Source of the DNA: Streptomyces nigrescens
GTDB lineage: Bacteria; Actinomycetota; Actinomycetes; Streptomycetales; Streptomycetaceae
NCBI GenBank assembly: GCA_024349765.1
Contig: AP026073.1
Span: 6,758,001-6,822,000 of the forward strand
Direction: 5' to 3'
Length of the DNA stretch: 64,000 nt
Positions 17,299 through 25,297 of the stretch are shown piece by piece (the first letter of the stretch is position 1; the number at the start of each line of letters is the position of its first letter). The notes beneath the pieces were generated by a model. The model was not told where the DNA came from. It made no database searches and was given only the letters and a program-made list of their open reading frames with translations. The translations under genes and the position numbers were made by a program.

Positions 17299-18231
17299 TC
17301 AGACTGCCGCGGGCTGGGCCTCGGCGGCCTCCGTCTCGGCGACCACGCCGGCGACCCGGCGCAGCTTCTTCATCGGGCCGAGCTCGGACTCGTAGACCTT
17401 CTTGACGCCGTCACCGAGGGACTCCTCGATCGTGCGGATGTCGCGCACGAGGCGGGACAGGCCGCCGGGCTCGACCGAGGCGGCCTGGTCGGAGCCCCAC
17501 ATGGCGCGGTCGAGGGTGATGTGCCGCTCGATGAAGGTGGCGCCGAGGGCGACCGCGGCGAGGGTGGTCTGCAGACCGGTCTCGTGGCCGCTGTAGCCGA
17601 TCGGGACGTTGGGGTACTCCTCCTGCAGGGTGTTGATCATCCGCAGGTTGAGCTCCTCGGCCTTGGCCGGGTAGGTGCTGGTGGCGTGGCAGAGCAGGAT
17701 GTTGTCGCTGCCCAGGACCTCGACGGCGTGCCGGATCTGCTTGGGGGTGGACATGCCGGTGGAGAGGATGACGGTGCGGCCGGTGGCGCGCATGGCGCGC
17801 AGCAGCTCGTCGTCGGTGAGGGAGGCGGAGGCGACCTTGTAGCAGGGCACGTCGAACTTCTCCAGGAAGGCGACGGACTCCACGTCCCACGGGGAGGCGA
17901 ACCAGGCGATGCCGCGCTTCTTGCAGTACTCGTCGATGGCGCGGTAGCCGTCCTCGTCGAACTCCACACGGTGGCGGTAGTCGATGTAGGTCATCCGGCC
18001 CCAGGGGGTGTCGCGCTCGATGTCCCACTGGTCGCGCGGGGTGCAGACCTCCGGGGTCCGCTTCTGGAACTTCACCGCGTCACAGCCGGCGTCGGCGGCG
18101 GCGTCGATCAGCGCGAAGGCGTTCTCCAGGTCGCCGTTGTGGTTGATGCCGATCTCACCGGTGACGTAGACGGGGCGGCCGGGGCCGGCCTCGCGGGCAC
18201 CGAGCTTGCGGAGGCGGGAGTTGGTGCTCAT
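17299..18231 (-). CDS. N-acetylneuraminate synthase family protein (NeuB-like), without SAF domain
   Basis: PEP-dependent condensing enzyme making a nonulosonic acid from a hexose precursor. The TIM-barrel motifs of the family are present: 'VTGEIGINHNGDLENAFALI', 'DAVKFQKRTPEVCTP', 'KVASASLTDDELLRAM', 'STGMSTPKQI', 'IGYSGHETG' and 'ERHITLDRAMWGSDQAASVE'. It has 310 residues, ending soon after the barrel, whereas typical NeuB proteins are ~340-350 with a C-terminal SAF (antifreeze-like) domain. That domain contributes the Arg that contacts the N-acetyl group in Neisseria NeuB. Its absence suits a non-acetamido substrate such as mannose (or its 6-phosphate), giving Kdn. The ATG is preceded by AAGGAA. 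Confidence 0.88.
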   Translation of the reverse strand: MSTNSRLRKLGAREAGPGRPVYVTGEIGINHNGDLENAFALIDAAADAGCDAVKFQKRTPEVCTPRDQWDIERDTPWGRMTYIDYRHRVEFDEDGYRAIDEYCKKRGIAWFASPWDVESVAFLEKFDVPCYKVASASLTDDELLRAMRATGRTVILSTGMSTPKQIRHAVEVLGSDNILLCHATSTYPAKAEELNLRMINTLQEEYPNVPIGYSGHETGLQTTLAAVALGATFIERHITLDRAMWGSDQAASVEPGGLSRLVRDIRTIEESLGDGVKKVYESELGPMKKLRRVAGVVAETEAAEAQPAAV

Positions 18232-18316
18232 GGGGAGATTCCTTCGTGTGGATAAGGGGTGTGCGGGGTGGGGTTCAGGGGGTGGGGTGGGCTACGCGGG
18301 GACGGGCGGGTGGGAG

Positions 18317-19519
18317 TTACAGGGAAGGGCCCAGCAGCCAGCCGGCGATCTCACGGATCGCGCCGCTGCCTCCGGGCGTGGCGGTGACGGCGCGGGCCGC
18401 GCCGCGCACCACGTCGTGCGCCCCGGCGACCGCCACCGGCCAGCCGACGAGGTCGAAGCACGGGAGGTCGTTGACGTCGTTGCCGACGTAGAGCACGCGC
18501 TCGGGCGCGACTCCGGCCTCCTCGCACCACTGCTTGAGGGCGAGGTCCTTGCGGTCGATGCCGTGCAGGACGGGCACCCGCAGCTTGCGGGCCCGGGCGG
18601 CGACGACCGGGTTGGTCTCGGTGGAGAGGATCAGCAGCTTCAGCTCGGCCCGGCGCAGGGCGGCGATGCCGAGGCCGTCGCCGCGGTGGACCGCGACGAT
18701 CTCCCGTCCGTCGGCGTCGATCAGCACCCGGTCGTCGGTCTGGGTGCCGTCGAAGTCGAGGACGACGGCGTCGATGTCGTCGCGGGTCGGCAGGGCGCCG
18801 GGCCGCGGAGCGTCCAGCAGCGGGGCCAGCGCGCGGGCGCGGGCGAGGTCGTGCGGGTCGTCGACCTCCAGCACCCGGGCCGGGTCGGTGCGGACGAGTT
18901 CGGTGCGGCCGAAGAAGCGGTGGCCGCTGGCGCGGAAGCCGGCCGCGTCCATGGCGTAGGCGGCGCCGGTCTCCAGCAGGTCCTGGGGGCGGTCCTGGCG
19001 GCGCGGCCGGAAGGACTTGTCGTGGTTGACGCCGTGGCCGCCGTCGGTGGCGGTCGCGCCGCCCACCGCGGGCTCGGCGTCGCGCCAGACGAAGCCGTGG
19101 AAGGGTGCCACGGTCAGCGCGCTGTCGGCGCCGTCCTCGACGACCGCGGCGGCCACCCCGTCGACGTCCTCGCGGACCAGGAACGGGCTGGTGCACTGGA
19201 CCAGCAGCACCGCGTCGACGGTGGTGCCCTGCTCGGCCTCGTACGCGTCCATGGCGTGCAGGACGGCGGCCTCGCTGGTGGCGGTGTCGCCCGCGATGTC
19301 GCCGGGGCGCCGGACGACGACGGCTCCGGCGCTGCGCGCGGCGGCCGCGATCCCGGCGTCGTCGGTGGAGACCACGACGTCGGTGACCAGGCGGGCGGCG
19401 CGGCATTCGCGGACCGCGCGGGCCACCAGGGGCACGCCCCCGACGGCGGCGAGGTTCTTGGCGGGCACGCCCTTGGATCCGCCGCGGGCGGGGATGACGG
19501 CAACCACGGTGGGTGGCAT
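18317..19519 (-). CDS. Acylneuraminate cytidylyltransferase fused to a HAD phosphatase
   Basis: Bifunctional protein of 400 residues. Residues ~1-225 form a CMP-nonulosonate synthetase: 'VVAVIPARGGSKGVPAKNLA' is the nucleotide-binding signature, followed by 'VVSTDDAGIAAAA' and 'VQCTSPFLVREDVDG'. Residues ~235-400 form a KdsC/CMAS-type HAD phosphatase: motif I 'VVLDFDGTQTDDRVLIDADG', motif II 'LLILSTETN', motif IV 'VLYVGNDVNDLPCF'. The expected partnership is dephosphorylation of a 9-phosphate product of the neighbouring synthase, then CMP activation. The ATG at 19519 has AAGGAG upstream; the 38-bp gap to the upstream gene indicates one operon. Confidence 0.9.
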   Translation of the reverse strand: MPPTVVAVIPARGGSKGVPAKNLAAVGGVPLVARAVRECRAARLVTDVVVSTDDAGIAAAARSAGAVVVRRPGDIAGDTATSEAAVLHAMDAYEAEQGTTVDAVLLVQCTSPFLVREDVDGVAAAVVEDGADSALTVAPFHGFVWRDAEPAVGGATATDGGHGVNHDKSFRPRRQDRPQDLLETGAAYAMDAAGFRASGHRFFGRTELVRTDPARVLEVDDPHDLARARALAPLLDAPRPGALPTRDDIDAVVLDFDGTQTDDRVLIDADGREIVAVHRGDGLGIAALRRAELKLLILSTETNPVVAARARKLRVPVLHGIDRKDLALKQWCEEAGVAPERVLYVGNDVNDLPCFDLVGWPVAVAGAHDVVRGAARAVTATPGGSGAIREIAGWLLGPSL

Positions 19520-19557
19520 TGCGGGCTCCTTGGTCGGGCCGGGGGCAGCGAAGTCAG

Positions 19558-20877
19558 TCACAGCTGCCCCCAGCGGCGGATGGCGGGGGCGACGCGCTGG
19601 ACGCCGTGGCGGTAGGCGCCGCGGGCGGCCTCGCGGACCGTCTCGCGGGCGATCCGGCGCAGTCCGCCGGTCTCCTCGGGGGCGTCGGTGTGGCCGGGGA
19701 GCGGGGCGCCCTGCGGGTCCAGGCCGTGCCGGGCGAGGATGCCGGGCAGGTAGCCGGGGGCGGTGCGCGGTGTGTAGTACGGGCGCAGCGGCGGCAGGCT
19801 CGCGGCCTCGCGGAGCTCGGTGACCCGGGCGCGGGCGGCGTCGAAGGCACTCTCGTATGCGCCCTCGGCGGCGACTCCCTGGCGGGCCAGCCAGTCCGGG
19901 TCGGGCTCCGGGCGGTGGCCGGCGTCCAGTTCGTCCCAGGAGGCCAGGCAGCCGGAGCCGAGGAAGTGGTGGTTGCCGAGGACCTCGCGGATGCCGAGGT
20001 CGGTGAGGACGGCGGTGGGGATGCCGCGGTGCAGGGATTCCAGGGCGGCGGTGGAGCTGACCGTCACCAGCAGGTCGGTGCGGTCCAGGACCTCGCCCAT
20101 GTTGCCGTACACCAGGCGGCAGTTGGCGGGCAGTCCGCCGGGGATCTTGGCGGCGAGCTTCTGGTAGGGCAGTTCCTCGATGTGCGTGGTGTGTTCGCCG
20201 GGCTTGCTGCGGAGCTTGATCAGCACCTCGCGGCCGGGGTGCTTGCGGGCGTGCTGGGCGGCCCGGCGCAGCAGGTACGTCCGGTCGGCGCGGTTCTCCG
20301 GGACGGAGGGCTGGGCGGCGAACACCACGGTGTAGGGGTCGCGTTCGGCCGGGTAGCGGTCGCCGCCGAGGAACGGCAGGGCGCACTCGACGACGCTGCC
20401 GTCGTCGGCGCCGACCCCGCGGTAGACGGCGCGGAACCGGTCGGCGTCGTGCCGGGAGTTGGCGAGGACGACGTCCGCGCCGTGCCGCAGCAGCAGCCCG
20501 TCGGCGAGCTTCTCGTAGACCACTCCGACGTAGCCGGTGACGACCACGGGGCGACGGGCGCTGCCGTTCCAGGTGCGGGCGAGGCCGTGCAGCATCGCCT
20601 GGACCGCGCCGCCGACGCAGGCCAGCACGACCACGTCGTAGCGGGTGCGGTCGATGGTGCGCACGAAGTCGACGCCCCGGATCTCGCGCAGCGCGTCCGC
20701 CCGGGCCCCGACCTCGTCGAGCTGGCGGACCGTGGGAGTGGCGCGGCCGCGGAGCAGATACCCGTCGAGCCGGATGTCCGATTGGATTCGGTACGCTGTC
20801 AAAGCGCCCCATTTCCATCGGGTATCCGAGTCGGCGAGCACGGCGACTCGCGGCGAGGAAGCGGTACGTGATGGCAC
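19558..20877 (-). CDS. DUF6716 putative glycosyltransferase
   Basis: About 439 residues, first gene of the minus-strand glycopolymer operon. It starts with a Rossmann-like strand 'VAVLADSDTRWKWGALTAYR' and has a GT-B-like layout with 'VVLACVGGAVQAMLHGLA', 'VVTGYVGVVYEKLADGLLLR' and 'LIKLRSKPGEHTTHIEELPY'. 'LVTVSSTAALESLHRGIPTA' resembles the nucleotide-sugar side of GT-B transferases. Such proteins sit beside NeuB/NeuA and polysialyltransferase genes in actinomycetes. A GTG at 20877 with a TAGCGT -10 element exactly 7 nt before it suggests a leaderless message; a TTG at 20916 would add 13 residues but overlaps that promoter. Confidence 0.8.
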   Translation of the reverse strand: MPSRTASSPRVAVLADSDTRWKWGALTAYRIQSDIRLDGYLLRGRATPTVRQLDEVGARADALREIRGVDFVRTIDRTRYDVVVLACVGGAVQAMLHGLARTWNGSARRPVVVTGYVGVVYEKLADGLLLRHGADVVLANSRHDADRFRAVYRGVGADDGSVVECALPFLGGDRYPAERDPYTVVFAAQPSVPENRADRTYLLRRAAQHARKHPGREVLIKLRSKPGEHTTHIEELPYQKLAAKIPGGLPANCRLVYGNMGEVLDRTDLLVTVSSTAALESLHRGIPTAVLTDLGIREVLGNHHFLGSGCLASWDELDAGHRPEPDPDWLARQGVAAEGAYESAFDAARARVTELREAASLPPLRPYYTPRTAPGYLPGILARHGLDPQGAPLPGHTDAPEETGGLRRIARETVREAARGAYRHGVQRVAPAIRRWGQL

Positions 20878-20884
20878 GTCGAAG

Positions 20885-21057
20885 ACGCTAGGAAGGCATT
20901 CCGTTTGTCGGGCCAACTGGGTCGCAACAAAGGGTTAACAGCGGGTCGACGAATGGCGAACCGGCCCGATAACCGGCCCGGTTAACCATCCCGCCATTCT
21001 TCGTTCACCCCGGTGTCCACACCGCGTAAAGACGAATGCCGGACCGGCACCTAACGT
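20885..21057. promoter_or_regulatory. Divergent leaderless promoters of the glycopolymer cluster
   Basis: Left-facing -10 TAGCGT (20890-20885) and right-facing -10 TAACGT (21052-21057) each end 7 nt before a GTG start, in the shared context CCTA(A/G)CGTC. No good -35 box is visible for either. Between them lie two GTTAAC sites (20934-20939 and 20981-20986), the second within the palindrome GGTTAACC; these are possible binding sites for a shared regulator. Confidence 0.55.
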
Positions 21058-21064
21058 CACCCGG

Positions 21065-22042
21065 GTGGTTAAGCTCTCCGTCATCGTGCCGTTCTACAAC
21101 GTGCAGACATACGCGCCCGACACCCTGAAAAGTCTCGCGGCCAATGCCCGCGACGACTTTGAATTCCTGCTCGTCGACGACTGCTCGCGCGACGAGACCC
21201 CGGAGATCCTCGCGCGCGCCGAGCGCGAGCTGCCGGGCGCCAGACTGCTGCGGCACGAGCGGAACGGCGGCCTGGCCACCGCCCGCAACACGGGTCTGGA
21301 CCAGGCACGCGGGGAGTACCTCACCTTCCTCGACGGCGACGACTGGCTGGCGCCCGGCTACTTCGCCGAACTCCTCGGCGCCATCGAGGGGTTGGGGTGC
21401 GACTTCGTGCGCACCGACCACGTCCAGTGCACCGCCAGGGCGCGCACCGTGCACCGCGTCCCGCACGGCCGGCGCGGCGTGGTGATGGATCCGCGCGAGG
21501 TGATCCTGCCCGCGGACCGCTCCACCTCGGTCGACTACGCGTACGCCTGGGCCGGGATGTACCACCGCCGGCTGCTGGACGACGGGGTGCTGCATTTCAA
21601 GGACGGTCTGCGCACCGCCGAGGACCGGCCGTGGATCTGGCGGCTGCACCGCGAGGCGAAGTCCATGGCGGTGGTCGGTCTGCTCGGTGTTTTCTACCGG
21701 CGCGGGGTGGCCTCGTCGCTGACCCAGATCGGCGACGTGCGGCAATTGGATTTCATCCGGGCATTCGACCAGGTGATCGAGGAAACCGCACAGGATCGCG
21801 ATGCGGACCGATTGCTTCCGAAAGCGGTCCGGACCTATTGCGCGATCATTTCCCACCATCTCGGTTCGATCGAACGGTTCGAACCGCAGGTGGCCCGTAA
21901 ATTGCGTTCGATGAGTGCCGCGGCCATGAAGCGCATGCCGCAGGACGTACTGAAGGAAGCCCTGGATTCGATGGATGTGCAGCGTGCGTCCCGACTGCGC
22001 CGGCTGCGCCGTCGCCCGGTCCCCGCGGAGGTGGCCGCCTGA
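21065..22042 (+). CDS. Glycosyltransferase family 2
   Basis: GT-A glycosyltransferase, 325 residues. 'LSVIVPFYNVQTYAPDTLKS' opens the nucleotide-binding domain; 'LLVDDCSRDETPEIL' and the DxD-type 'YLTFLDGDDWLAPGYFAELL' give the metal/nucleotide site. The C-terminal half is basic and ends 'ASRLRRLRRRPVPAEVAA'. It resembles TagF/CsbB-like polymer glycosyltransferases. The GTG start appears leaderless. Its stop overlaps the next start as TGATG, so the three plus-strand genes form an operon facing the NeuB-side operon. It probably adds hexose or initiates the polymer. Confidence 0.88.
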   Translation: MVKLSVIVPFYNVQTYAPDTLKSLAANARDDFEFLLVDDCSRDETPEILARAERELPGARLLRHERNGGLATARNTGLDQARGEYLTFLDGDDWLAPGYFAELLGAIEGLGCDFVRTDHVQCTARARTVHRVPHGRRGVVMDPREVILPADRSTSVDYAYAWAGMYHRRLLDDGVLHFKDGLRTAEDRPWIWRLHREAKSMAVVGLLGVFYRRGVASSLTQIGDVRQLDFIRAFDQVIEETAQDRDADRLLPKAVRTYCAIISHHLGSIERFEPQVARKLRSMSAAAMKRMPQDVLKEALDSMDVQRASRLRRLRRRPVPAEVAA

Positions 22043-23397
22043 TGCCCACCCGAGCCCGCACCCAGATCTTCGTGGCGTCCACGCTGTACGGCGCGGCGAC
22101 GCTCGCCGCGGCACTGGACGCCGACCGGTTCGCGCCTGCCGGCCGCCGGCTGCTGCTGCTCAGCAACAACGCCACGACCCCGGAGACCACCGCGTCCCTG
22201 GACACCATGCCCGGCTTCGAGCGGCTGCGCGGCCGCTTCGACCGGGTGCTGTCGTGGAACGAGACGATCAGCCCCTTCCACCCGGGCGGCTGGTCCCCCC
22301 GCGCGGACGACGTCCCGCTGTGGGAGCGGTACCTGCGGCTGCTGTGGGGCCTGGGTGACGACCAGGTCGAGCTGATCGTGGAGTCCATCCAGGTCAACCC
22401 GGCGCTGGCGATCGCCCAGCTCTTCCCGGACGCACCGGTCGAGGTCTACGCGGACGGGCTGATGAGCTACGGCCCGACCCGCAACAAGCTCGACCCGCTG
22501 GTCGGCACCCGGATCGGCCGGCTGCTGCACCTGGACCTGGTGCCGGGCCTGTCGCCGCTGCTGCTGACCGAGTTCGACGTGCCCGCGGAGACGGTCCCGA
22601 CCGACGCCTTCACCAAGGTGCTGTCCGAACTCGCCGACGCCAGCGGCCCGTTGGACGTCCCGGAGGGCGGGGCGCTGCTCCTCGGGCAGTACCTCTCCGC
22701 GCTGGGCATCCTCACCCCGGAAGAGGAGGAGGAGCTGCACGTGCGGATGGTGCGCGGCGCCGCCGGGCGCGGGCACCGCGAGATCGTCTTCAAACCGCAC
22801 CCGTCCGCACCGGCCCGCTGGTCGCGGCTGCTGGAGCGGGAGGCGGAGAAGCTGGACGTGGCCCTGACGGTGCTGGACAGCCCGGTGCTGGCCGAGGTCC
22901 TCTACCAGCGGATGCGGCCCGCCCTGGTCGTCGGCTGCTTCTCCACCGCGCTGCTGACCGCGGCCACCTTCTACGGCCTGCCGGTCGCCCGTGCCGGGAC
23001 CGATCTGCTGCTGGAGCGGCTGACGCCCTATCAGAACAGCAACCGCATCCCGGTGACGCTGGTGGACGCCCTGGTCCCGGACCTGGAGGACACCGGCGAA
23101 CGGCCGGGCACGATCGCCACCGCGGCGTCCGTCGAAGGGCTGGTCGCCGCGGTCGGCTATGCCATGCAGCACCAGATCTACCCCGGTCTGCGGCCGGACG
23201 CCGAGCGCTATCTCGCCGCCCACCTCGACGCGCGGACCTGGCGCTACTTCAAGCGCCGCCGGCTGACCGCGCTGGCGCTGCCCGGCGCGATCCCCTCGCA
23301 GCTGTCGTTCATCCCGCGCAACGCCACGGTCCGCCGGGTCGCGCGCCGGGCCCGGGCGGTGCAGCGGCGGCTGAAGAAGCGGGCCGTCTTCGGATGA
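22042..23397 (+). CDS. Polysialyltransferase-family glycosyltransferase (second copy)
   Basis: 451 residues with the bacterial sialyltransferase motif set: 'VEVYADGLMSYGP' (D/E-D/E-G-like), 'IVFKPHPSAPARW' (His-Pro motif, with the His thought to act in CMP handling) and 'VVGCFSTALLTAATFYGLP' (S-S/T motif). It begins 'RTQIFVASTLYGAATLAAAL' with a Rossmann strand. It is clearly distinct from the other copy at 15953-17269, which lacks the His-Pro pair. Overlaps of 1 bp upstream and 4 bp downstream show translational coupling with the GT2 and acyltransferase genes. Likely role: chain extension of a CMP-activated nonulosonic acid. Confidence 0.82.
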   Translation: MPTRARTQIFVASTLYGAATLAAALDADRFAPAGRRLLLLSNNATTPETTASLDTMPGFERLRGRFDRVLSWNETISPFHPGGWSPRADDVPLWERYLRLLWGLGDDQVELIVESIQVNPALAIAQLFPDAPVEVYADGLMSYGPTRNKLDPLVGTRIGRLLHLDLVPGLSPLLLTEFDVPAETVPTDAFTKVLSELADASGPLDVPEGGALLLGQYLSALGILTPEEEEELHVRMVRGAAGRGHREIVFKPHPSAPARWSRLLEREAEKLDVALTVLDSPVLAEVLYQRMRPALVVGCFSTALLTAATFYGLPVARAGTDLLLERLTPYQNSNRIPVTLVDALVPDLEDTGERPGTIATAASVEGLVAAVGYAMQHQIYPGLRPDAERYLAAHLDARTWRYFKRRRLTALALPGAIPSQLSFIPRNATVRRVARRARAVQRRLKKRAVFG

Positions 23398-24554
23398 CGA
23401 CGACCCCGCCGCTGGCGACCGGCGCGCCACCCGTCGCGCCGGGCCTCGTCACCCCCGCCCCGCAGCGCCTGATACCTCGGCGCAGCCGCGACGGAGCACC
23501 GTCCCGGCTGCGCGCCCTCGACGGGCTGCGGCTGCTGGCCGCCCTGATGGTCGCCGCGTACCACTACGGTGGGCGCGGCGGCGAGATAGCCGGGGCCTGG
23601 GGCGGCACCCCGGCCCATCAATTCCCCACCCTGGCGCCGCTGTTCGCCTACGGCTGCCTGGGCGTCCAGATCTTCTTCGTGATCAGCGGGTTCGTGATCT
23701 GCCTGTCCGGCTGGGGCCGGACCCTGCGGGCCTTCGTCGCCTCCCGCATCTCCCGCCTCTATCCCGCCTACTGGGCCGCGATCCTGCTGGTCACCGCGGT
23801 GTTCGCGCTCCCCTTCGTCGCCTACAAGGCGCTCGCGCCCAGCGAGGTCCTGACGAACCTCACCATGCTCCAGCAGCCGCTCGGCGTGCACCGCGTCCTC
23901 GGCGTGTGCTGGACCCTCTGGGCGGAGATGCGTTTCTACGCGCTCTTCGCGCTCTGCGTGGTCCTGCCGGGCGCCACCCGCGGCCGGGTGGTCCTGTTCT
24001 GCGCCGGCTGGACGCTGGCCGCCGCGCTGGCCCAGGCCGCGCACCAGCCGCTGCTGGACGTCGTCCTGATGCCCGAGTACGCGCCGTTCTTCATCGGCGG
24101 CATCGGGCTGTACCTGCTGCACCGCTACGGCCCCCGCGACCCGGTCGCCTGGGCGATCGTCCTGGTCAGCTGGCTCATCGGGCAGCACTTCGCGGTCGCC
24201 GGGCTCTGGCACGCCCCGTCGGTGCACGCCTTCTCCTACCGTTCGACGGCCGGCATCATCGCCGTCGTCACCCTCGGCTTCGTCCTGGTCGGAGCCGTCG
24301 CCCTGGGCGCCCTGCGGTGGGCGGACTGGCGCTGGCTGACCGTCGCCGGCGCGCTCACCTACCCCTTCTACCTGGTCCACGAGCACCTGGGCTGGGTCGT
24401 GGTGCGTGCCCTGCACCGCGGCCTCGGTCTGCCGTCCGCCGTCACGCTGGTCCTGACGACCGTGCTGATGCTGCTGCTGGCATGGGTGCTGTACCGCTGC
24501 GTGGAGCGTCCGCTGACGCCCCGTCTGAAGCGGGCGCTGGATCCACGGCGCTGA
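23394..24554 (+). CDS. Membrane acyltransferase, family 3 (OatA/ExoZ-like)
   Basis: Integral membrane O-acyltransferase, 386 residues with about ten hydrophobic helices. It opens with 'SRLRALDGLRLLAALMVAAYHYGG', of which 'LDGLRLLAALMV..YHY' is the family signature. It contains 'FFVISGFVICLSGWGRTLRA' and 'FVASRISRLYPAYWAAILL', and ends in a typical 'CVERPLTPRLKRALDP'. It starts within the previous gene (ATGA overlap) and probably O-acetylates the glycopolymer made by this operon. Its TGA abuts the TetR gene's stop (TGATCA), so the two convergent genes have no spacer. Confidence 0.88.
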   Translation: MTTTPPLATGAPPVAPGLVTPAPQRLIPRRSRDGAPSRLRALDGLRLLAALMVAAYHYGGRGGEIAGAWGGTPAHQFPTLAPLFAYGCLGVQIFFVISGFVICLSGWGRTLRAFVASRISRLYPAYWAAILLVTAVFALPFVAYKALAPSEVLTNLTMLQQPLGVHRVLGVCWTLWAEMRFYALFALCVVLPGATRGRVVLFCAGWTLAAALAQAAHQPLLDVVLMPEYAPFFIGGIGLYLLHRYGPRDPVAWAIVLVSWLIGQHFAVAGLWHAPSVHAFSYRSTAGIIAVVTLGFVLVGAVALGALRWADWRWLTVAGALTYPFYLVHEHLGWVVVRALHRGLGLPSAVTLVLTTVLMLLLAWVLYRCVERPLTPRLKRALDPRR

Positions 24555-25238
24555 TCAGCGGCCGGCCCGGGCCTCCGGGCCGGCCGTCGCCTCGATGCCC
24601 GCGAGGATGATCCGCAGGCCGGCCTCGAAGCTGCGGTCGAGGTCGCCGAACATCTCCCGGCCGGCCTGTGCCGCGAGCGGATAGCGCTCCCCCAGGTGCG
24701 CCTCGCGCTGGTCCAGGTCGTAGGCCGGGTCACGGTTCTCCGGCCGGCCGGGCTCCGGGTACACCGACTGCTCCTCTATCACCAGCCCGATGGTGAAGTT
24801 GTACGCGGTCCACCATGCGTGCGCCGCCTCGCCCGTCGTGAAGCCGGCCGTGGTGAGCCGGCGCAGGAAGCCGTCGAGCGGCCCGGCGTAGCTGGTGTCC
24901 GTCATCCGCGTCCCGCTGAAGACCTTCCCCCCGTCGCGGTAGCCGAGCAGTGCCTGGCGCAGGCCACGGCAGGCGGTGAGCAGCAGCTCCTGCCAGGTCC
25001 CTTCGAAGACCGACCCGTCCGGCCCCTGGCCGGTGAGCGGCGCGGCCATCCGCCGGAAGATCTCGGTGGCCATCTCGTCGAGCAGTTCCTGCTTGTTCTT
25101 GAAGTGCCAGTAGAGCGCCGGGGCCTTGACGTCCAGCTCCGTGGCGATCCGGCGCAGGCTCAGGCCGTCGAGGCCGACCTCGTTCAGCAGCCGCAGGGCG
25201 GTGATGACCACTTGTTTCCGGTCGATGCGCGAAACCAT
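24555..25238 (-). CDS. TetR/AcrR family repressor (TetR C-terminal domain type)
   Basis: 227 residues. The N-terminal HTH reads 'ITALRLLNEVGLDGLSLRRI' and 'ATELDVKAPALYWHFKNKQE', identical in layout to the TetR class proper. The C-terminal ligand/dimerisation domain ends in 'FEAGLRIILAGIEA'. The ATG at 25238 is 7 nt behind a TTAAGT -10 element, so the message looks leaderless. The -10 overlaps palindromic operator 1, implying autoregulation together with repression of the divergent monooxygenase. The inducer is probably the monooxygenase substrate. Confidence 0.9.
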   Translation of the reverse strand: MVSRIDRKQVVITALRLLNEVGLDGLSLRRIATELDVKAPALYWHFKNKQELLDEMATEIFRRMAAPLTGQGPDGSVFEGTWQELLLTACRGLRQALLGYRDGGKVFSGTRMTDTSYAGPLDGFLRRLTTAGFTTGEAAHAWWTAYNFTIGLVIEEQSVYPEPGRPENRDPAYDLDQREAHLGERYPLAAQAGREMFGDLDRSFEAGLRIILAGIEATAGPEARAGR

Positions 25239-25239
25239 G

Positions 25240-25297
25240 TTGACAACTTAACACCGTTAAGGCCATCCTCGGAACCATGGAACTTAACAGCGTTAAG
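25240..25297. promoter_or_regulatory. Divergent promoter with two TetR operators
   Basis: For the rightward gene there is -35 TTGACA (25240-25245), an 18-bp spacer, -10 CATCCT (25264-25269), then 7 nt to the ATG at 25277. Operator 1, CTTAACaccGTTAAG, fills the spacer (25247-25261) and overlaps the leftward -10. Operator 2, CTTAACagcGTTAAG, lies at 25283-25297 inside the first codons of the monooxygenase gene. The centres are 36 bp apart. Confidence 0.85.
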
